This document shows positions 6,064-8,308 of a stretch of DNA of 8,308 bases, one piece after another. A model generated the notes under the pieces. That model saw only the letters and a program-made list of their open reading frames with translations, was not told the origin of the DNA and did not search any database. The position numbers and the translations under genes were made by a program. How positions within the stretch are numbered: the first letter of the stretch is position 1; every line of letters starts with the position of its first letter. The stretch comes from Gemmataceae bacterium (GTDB taxonomy: Bacteria > Planctomycetota > Planctomycetia > Gemmatales > Gemmataceae): positions 1-8,308 of the forward strand of contig JADLBT010000470.1 in the NCBI GenBank assembly GCA_020847555.1, in the 5' to 3' direction.

Positions 6064-6102
6064 GTTGGTTTAAGCAGTTTAACCAGTTAAACTTGCGCCA
6101 AC
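6064..6102 (+). promoter_or_regulatory. GTTTAA dyad at the start of the dnaG leader
   Basis: AGTTTAAC (6076-6083) and GTTAAACT (6086-6093) form a perfect 8-bp dyad with a 2-base spacer. Outer pairs G6074-C6096 and C6075-G6095, and GTTGG (6064-6068) with CCAAC (6098-6102), extend it. A second direct GTTTAA at 6068-6073 could compete for the same partner. It begins about 16 bases after the transcription start and is AT-rich against a GC-rich background, as expected for an operator or an attenuator hairpin. Which it is cannot be told from sequence. Confidence 0.5.
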
Positions 6103-6282
6103 CGTCAGGAAGAGAAAAGGCCTTGACCCAGACAGCCAGGACGGCTGCCCCGCCCGGAATGATGTGGCCCCGGTGGGAATTCGAGAAGATGCGAGCCAGT
6201 GGGTCATCAGGGAAGCGCCTCTCCTTGCATGGCAAGCGCGAACCTCTGCCAGCTGACTCGACAAAGGGAACAATCCGGTTGA

Positions 6283-6308
6283 CCTCAGAAGGCTCCTCCC
6301 TTCTGGGG
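6283..6308 (+). promoter_or_regulatory. stable hairpin 41 bases upstream of the dnaG start
   Basis: CCTCAGAAGG (6283-6292) pairs with CCTTCTGGGG (6299-6308) over 10 bp with one G-U wobble and the loop CTCCTC. There is no T-run after it. It could be an attenuator, an RNase site or part of a larger leader fold. It leaves the GGAG ribosome site of dnaG (6340-6343) free. Confidence 0.45.
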
Positions 6309-6349
6309 CCGCCTCGTACCTTTGGCCTACCCTCCGTCTGGAGAACACC

Positions 6350-8233
6350 TTGGCCGAAGACCGGCGAGCCCTGATCCAGCGGGTCAAGCAAGCCAACGAC
6401 ATCGTTGACGTCGTCGGGGGCTACCTTGCCCTGCGTCCCGCCGGCGGCACGTTCAAGGGTCTGTGTCCGTTCCACGACGACCACCGGCCGTCGTTCGACG
6501 TCGATCCGCGCCGGCAGCGCTATCGGTGCTGGTCCTGCAACAAATACGGAGATGTCCTGAGTTTTGTTCAGGAGCAGGAGCGCATTTCTTTTAACGAAGC
6601 GCTGGAGATGCTGGCCAGGCGGGCCGGAATCTCGCTGGAAAAATGGGGAAACCCTCAGCACGACCAGGGCCGCGCCCGTATGCTTGAGGCGATGGCGTGG
6701 GCCGCCGAGCAGTTCCATCGGTGTCTGCTCGACGACCCGGACGCGGAAGCGGCCCGTCAGTACCTCGGCGAGCGCCGCCTGACCGGCGAAACGATCCGGC
6801 GCTTCGGCGTTGGCTACGCCCCGATTACGGGTGACTGGCTGGTCCGGCGGGCGCTCGACGTAAAGCTGCCCCTCGACGTGCTGGAGACGGTCGGGTTGAT
6901 CGCGCGGCGGAAGATCTCCCTCACCCCCCCGGCCCCCCTCGTGGGAGAGGGGGACCGGGGGGGTGAGAGGGGATACTACGACCGCTTCCGCGACCGCGTC
7001 ATGTTTCCCGTCCGCGACGTTCGGGGTCGGCCGGTGGCTTTCGGCGGACGCATCCTGCCCGCGTCCCCTTTGGCGGCTCGGGCGCCCAAGTATTATAACT
7101 CCTGCGAAACGCCGCTGTTCCACAAGGGGGAGCAACTGTACGCCCTCGACCTCGCGCGGCAGCACGGCGCGAAGGCCGGCTACCTGGCCGTGTTCGAGGG
7201 CTACACCGACGTGCTGATGGCGCACCAGATGGGCATCCCCCAGGTGGTCGCCACGATGGGCACGGCCCTTACCGCCCGGCATGTGGCCCAGCTGCGGCGC
7301 TTCGCTCCGCGCGTGGTTCTCGTCTACGACGCGGACGCTGGCGGGAGTACGGGCGTCGATCGCGCGCTGGAGATCTTCGTCAGCCAGGACGTTGACCTCA
7401 AGGTGGCCGCGCTGCCCGAGGGCCTCGACCCGTGCGATCTGCTGGTGCAGCAGGGGCCGGAACCTTTGCAGGCGGCCTTGACAAATGCGGTGGACGTGCT
7501 GGAATTCAAGCTAAGCCGCGTACTCGCCGCGGACGAAGCGCAGGGTGTCGAGGGGAGGCGCAAAGCGATTGACGCGGTTCTCGGCATCATCGCGCTGGCC
7601 CCTCCTTTACCGGGACAGGCCGGCGCGGTCAAGCAGGAACTGATGCTGACGCGCATCGGCCAGCGCTTCGGCCTGAAGGAGGAGACGGTCTGGGCGCGCT
7701 TGCGGGAACTCCGGGCGGCCCGGCGCGCCGCGGAGCAAGACCCGAAACCCGGAACTCCCGCCCCGCCGCGCGGCGTCCAACCCGCGGCCGGAACGCCTCC
7801 GGGCAGGTCGGCCCCGGCCAGTCCGCTCGAACGCGATCTGCTCACGCTCCTCCTGGCCGACCCGGCGCTGGTGCCGGTCGCGTCCACCGAGGTGTCGGGC
7901 AAGGAGATGCAGCACCCGGGACTGCGCCTGCTGCTGGAGGGGCTGTACCGCTTGCAGGCGGAAGGGCTGGCGCCGGACATGGACGGCTTGCGACCGCGCA
8001 TCGACAACCCGGCACTGATCATGAAGGCGCTGGAGCTGCAGGACGTTGGCCGGATGAACCCGGATCGGGCCAGGGCGTTGGCGGACCTCCTCGCGGAGTT
8101 CCGTGCCCGCCGCACCCTGTCCCACAAACAAGAACTCCGAAACCAGTTGCAGGCGGCCAGCGACGGCGACACGGCGCTGGAGCTGCTGCGACAACTACAG
8201 AACCGGACGGGTGGCTCCGGAAGGAGTGGTTAG
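6350..8233 (+). CDS. dnaG: DNA primase DnaG
   Basis: Synthesises RNA primers for lagging-strand replication, working with the replicative helicase. The 627-residue product has the full order of domains. A CHC2 zinc-binding domain lies at about 35-95 with C39, H42, C60 and C63 (CPFHDD and CWSC). The catalytic core runs from about 110 to 350, with YYDRFRDRVMFPVRD (209-223) and FGGRIL. The TOPRIM motifs are FEGYTDV (Glu283) and DADAGG (Asp327, Asp329). A helicase-binding C-terminal region (about 490-627) follows a Pro-rich linker (464-490). It starts at TTG with GGAG six bases upstream; no better ATG lies nearby, and the protein aligns from its first residues with LIQRVKQANDIVDVVGGYL of the family. 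Odd points: a 16-residue insert (191-206) encoded by a palindromic repeat, and a stop codon supplied by a heptad repeat. Gene identity is certain. Confidence 0.97.
   Translation: MAEDRRALIQRVKQANDIVDVVGGYLALRPAGGTFKGLCPFHDDHRPSFDVDPRRQRYRCWSCNKYGDVLSFVQEQERISFNEALEMLARRAGISLEKWGNPQHDQGRARMLEAMAWAAEQFHRCLLDDPDAEAARQYLGERRLTGETIRRFGVGYAPITGDWLVRRALDVKLPLDVLETVGLIARRKISLTPPAPLVGEGDRGGERGYYDRFRDRVMFPVRDVRGRPVAFGGRILPASPLAARAPKYYNSCETPLFHKGEQLYALDLARQHGAKAGYLAVFEGYTDVLMAHQMGIPQVVATMGTALTARHVAQLRRFAPRVVLVYDADAGGSTGVDRALEIFVSQDVDLKVAALPEGLDPCDLLVQQGPEPLQAALTNAVDVLEFKLSRVLAADEAQGVEGRRKAIDAVLGIIALAPPLPGQAGAVKQELMLTRIGQRFGLKEETVWARLRELRAARRAAEQDPKPGTPAPPRGVQPAAGTPPGRSAPASPLERDLLTLLLADPALVPVASTEVSGKEMQHPGLRLLLEGLYRLQAEGLAPDMDGLRPRIDNPALIMKALELQDVGRMNPDRARALADLLAEFRARRTLSHKQELRNQLQAASDGDTALELLRQLQNRTGGSGRSG
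6920..6967. repeat. 48-base palindromic repeat inserted in frame in dnaG
   Basis: CTCACCCCCCCGG (6920-6932) is complementary to CCGGGGGGGTGAG (6955-6967). After a C/A mismatch, CCCCCTC (6934-6940) pairs with GAGGGGG (6947-6953) around the loop GTGGGA. The 48 bases are exactly 16 codons, read LTPPAPLVGEGDRGGE, placed between the conserved GLIARR and YYDRFRDR blocks where ordinary primases have only a short connecting loop. The complementary strand reads an almost identical peptide (LTPPVPLSHEGGRGGEG). From memory, similar peptides and palindromes are scattered through planctomycete genomes, which suggests a dispersed repeat tolerated in a surface loop. Confidence 0.8.
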
Positions 8234-8308
8234 TGGTTAGTGGTTAGTGGTTAGTGGTTAGTAAAGCCCCACGGAGGTTGGCTCTTTACTAACCACTAAC
8301 CACTAACC
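8228..8308. repeat. GGTTAGT heptad array with inverted copy
   Basis: Five exact GGTTAGT units run from 8228 to 8262, followed by AAAG and a 17-base spacer (8267-8283). An inverted array then continues to the window edge. Bases 8242-8266 and 8284-8308 are perfect reverse complements over 25 bp and may extend further beyond the window. The first unit supplies the last glycine codon (GGT) and the TAG stop of dnaG. The cruciform-forming array could terminate or stabilise the dnaG transcript, or be a dispersed repeat. The right-hand end is not visible. Confidence 0.9.

Larger units (their letters stand above)
6048..6349 (+). other. long structured leader of dnaG (or unrecognised small RNA)
   Basis: About 300 bases separate the inferred start site from the dnaG start codon, with no convincing protein gene. 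Stem-loops visible in order are the GTTTAA dyad near 6064-6102, CAGCC/GGCTG (6133-6147), CTTGC/GCAAG with an ATG loop (6224-6236), and a 10-bp stem at 6283-6308. TGACCC near 6124 could also pair at long range with GGGTCA near 6202. This could be a regulatory leader for primase or a stand-alone RNA with dnaG read-through. I see no match to tmRNA, RNase P RNA, SRP RNA or a known riboswitch core; a 6S-like RNA cannot be excluded by eye. Confidence 0.45.

Noticed and set aside
6053..6073. Six-codon leader peptide (GTG start, VKVMLV) at the start of the dnaG transcript
   Set aside because: No clear ribosome site and no run of a regulatory amino acid; too short to support.
6093..6374. Possible protein gene in the dnaG leader (93 codons)
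   Set aside because: It has a TTG start without a ribosome site, overlaps the dnaG start, has unusual composition and matches no family I know.
6035..7282. 415-codon minus-strand frame opposite the start of dnaG
   Set aside because: It is antisense to well-conserved primase motifs. Its only recognisable piece, LTPPVPLSHEGG, comes from the palindromic repeat read on the other strand.
8228..8308. GGTTAGT array as a CRISPR or telomere-like sequence
   Set aside because: The units are contiguous without spacers and occur in inverted orientation close together, so this is a simple tandem/inverted repeat.

Overview
The window is GC-rich DNA with long open frames on both strands and is bacterial. 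It looks like a planctomycete, most likely Gemmata-like. That is an inference from the gene content (paired von Willebrand A proteins, an Ala/Pro-rich coiled-coil protein, a SelL/SelU-type redox protein) and from two dispersed-repeat types that I associate with such genomes: a palindrome read as LTPPAPL...GEG and runs of GGTTAGT. No rRNA, tRNA, CRISPR array, transposase or phage gene was found.

Layout. Bases 1-4490 are coded on the minus strand. Read in the direction of transcription, the order is two tandem paralogous vWA proteins (4490-3564, 3458-2415), an unrecognised coiled-coil protein (2354-942), then archease (798-388) and the start of rtcB (373 to beyond base 1). Archease and RtcB form an RNA-ligase operon in which the rtcB Shine-Dalgarno overlaps the archease stop. 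The vWA-vWA-coiled-coil trio is probably a separate operon of unknown function. Prominent palindromes lie in both gaps of the trio.

A 252-base divergent region (4491-4742) separates this from the plus-strand half, which holds a peroxiredoxin-like gene (4743-5294), a DUF2007 protein (5537-5764), a structured 585-base gap, and dnaG primase (6350-8233, TTG start). The gap carries a near-consensus sigma-70 promoter (TTGACT, 17 bases, TATAAT) about 300 bases upstream of dnaG, so the primase message should have a long structured leader.

The main discovery is at 4866-4868. The peroxiredoxin-like gene has an in-frame TGA exactly where this thioredoxin-fold family has the first cysteine of its CxxC motif, giving U-I-P-C. 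The frame stays intact for another 141 codons, and a perfect hairpin of bacterial-SECIS size and spacing follows 14 bases after the TGA. I read it as a selenoprotein, which routine gene calling would split or miss. The next most interesting points are a 48-base palindrome inserted in frame in dnaG (16 extra residues), a GGTTAGT heptad array with an inverted copy whose first unit supplies the dnaG stop codon, and the dnaG leader with three GTTTAA half-sites that can form alternative hairpins.
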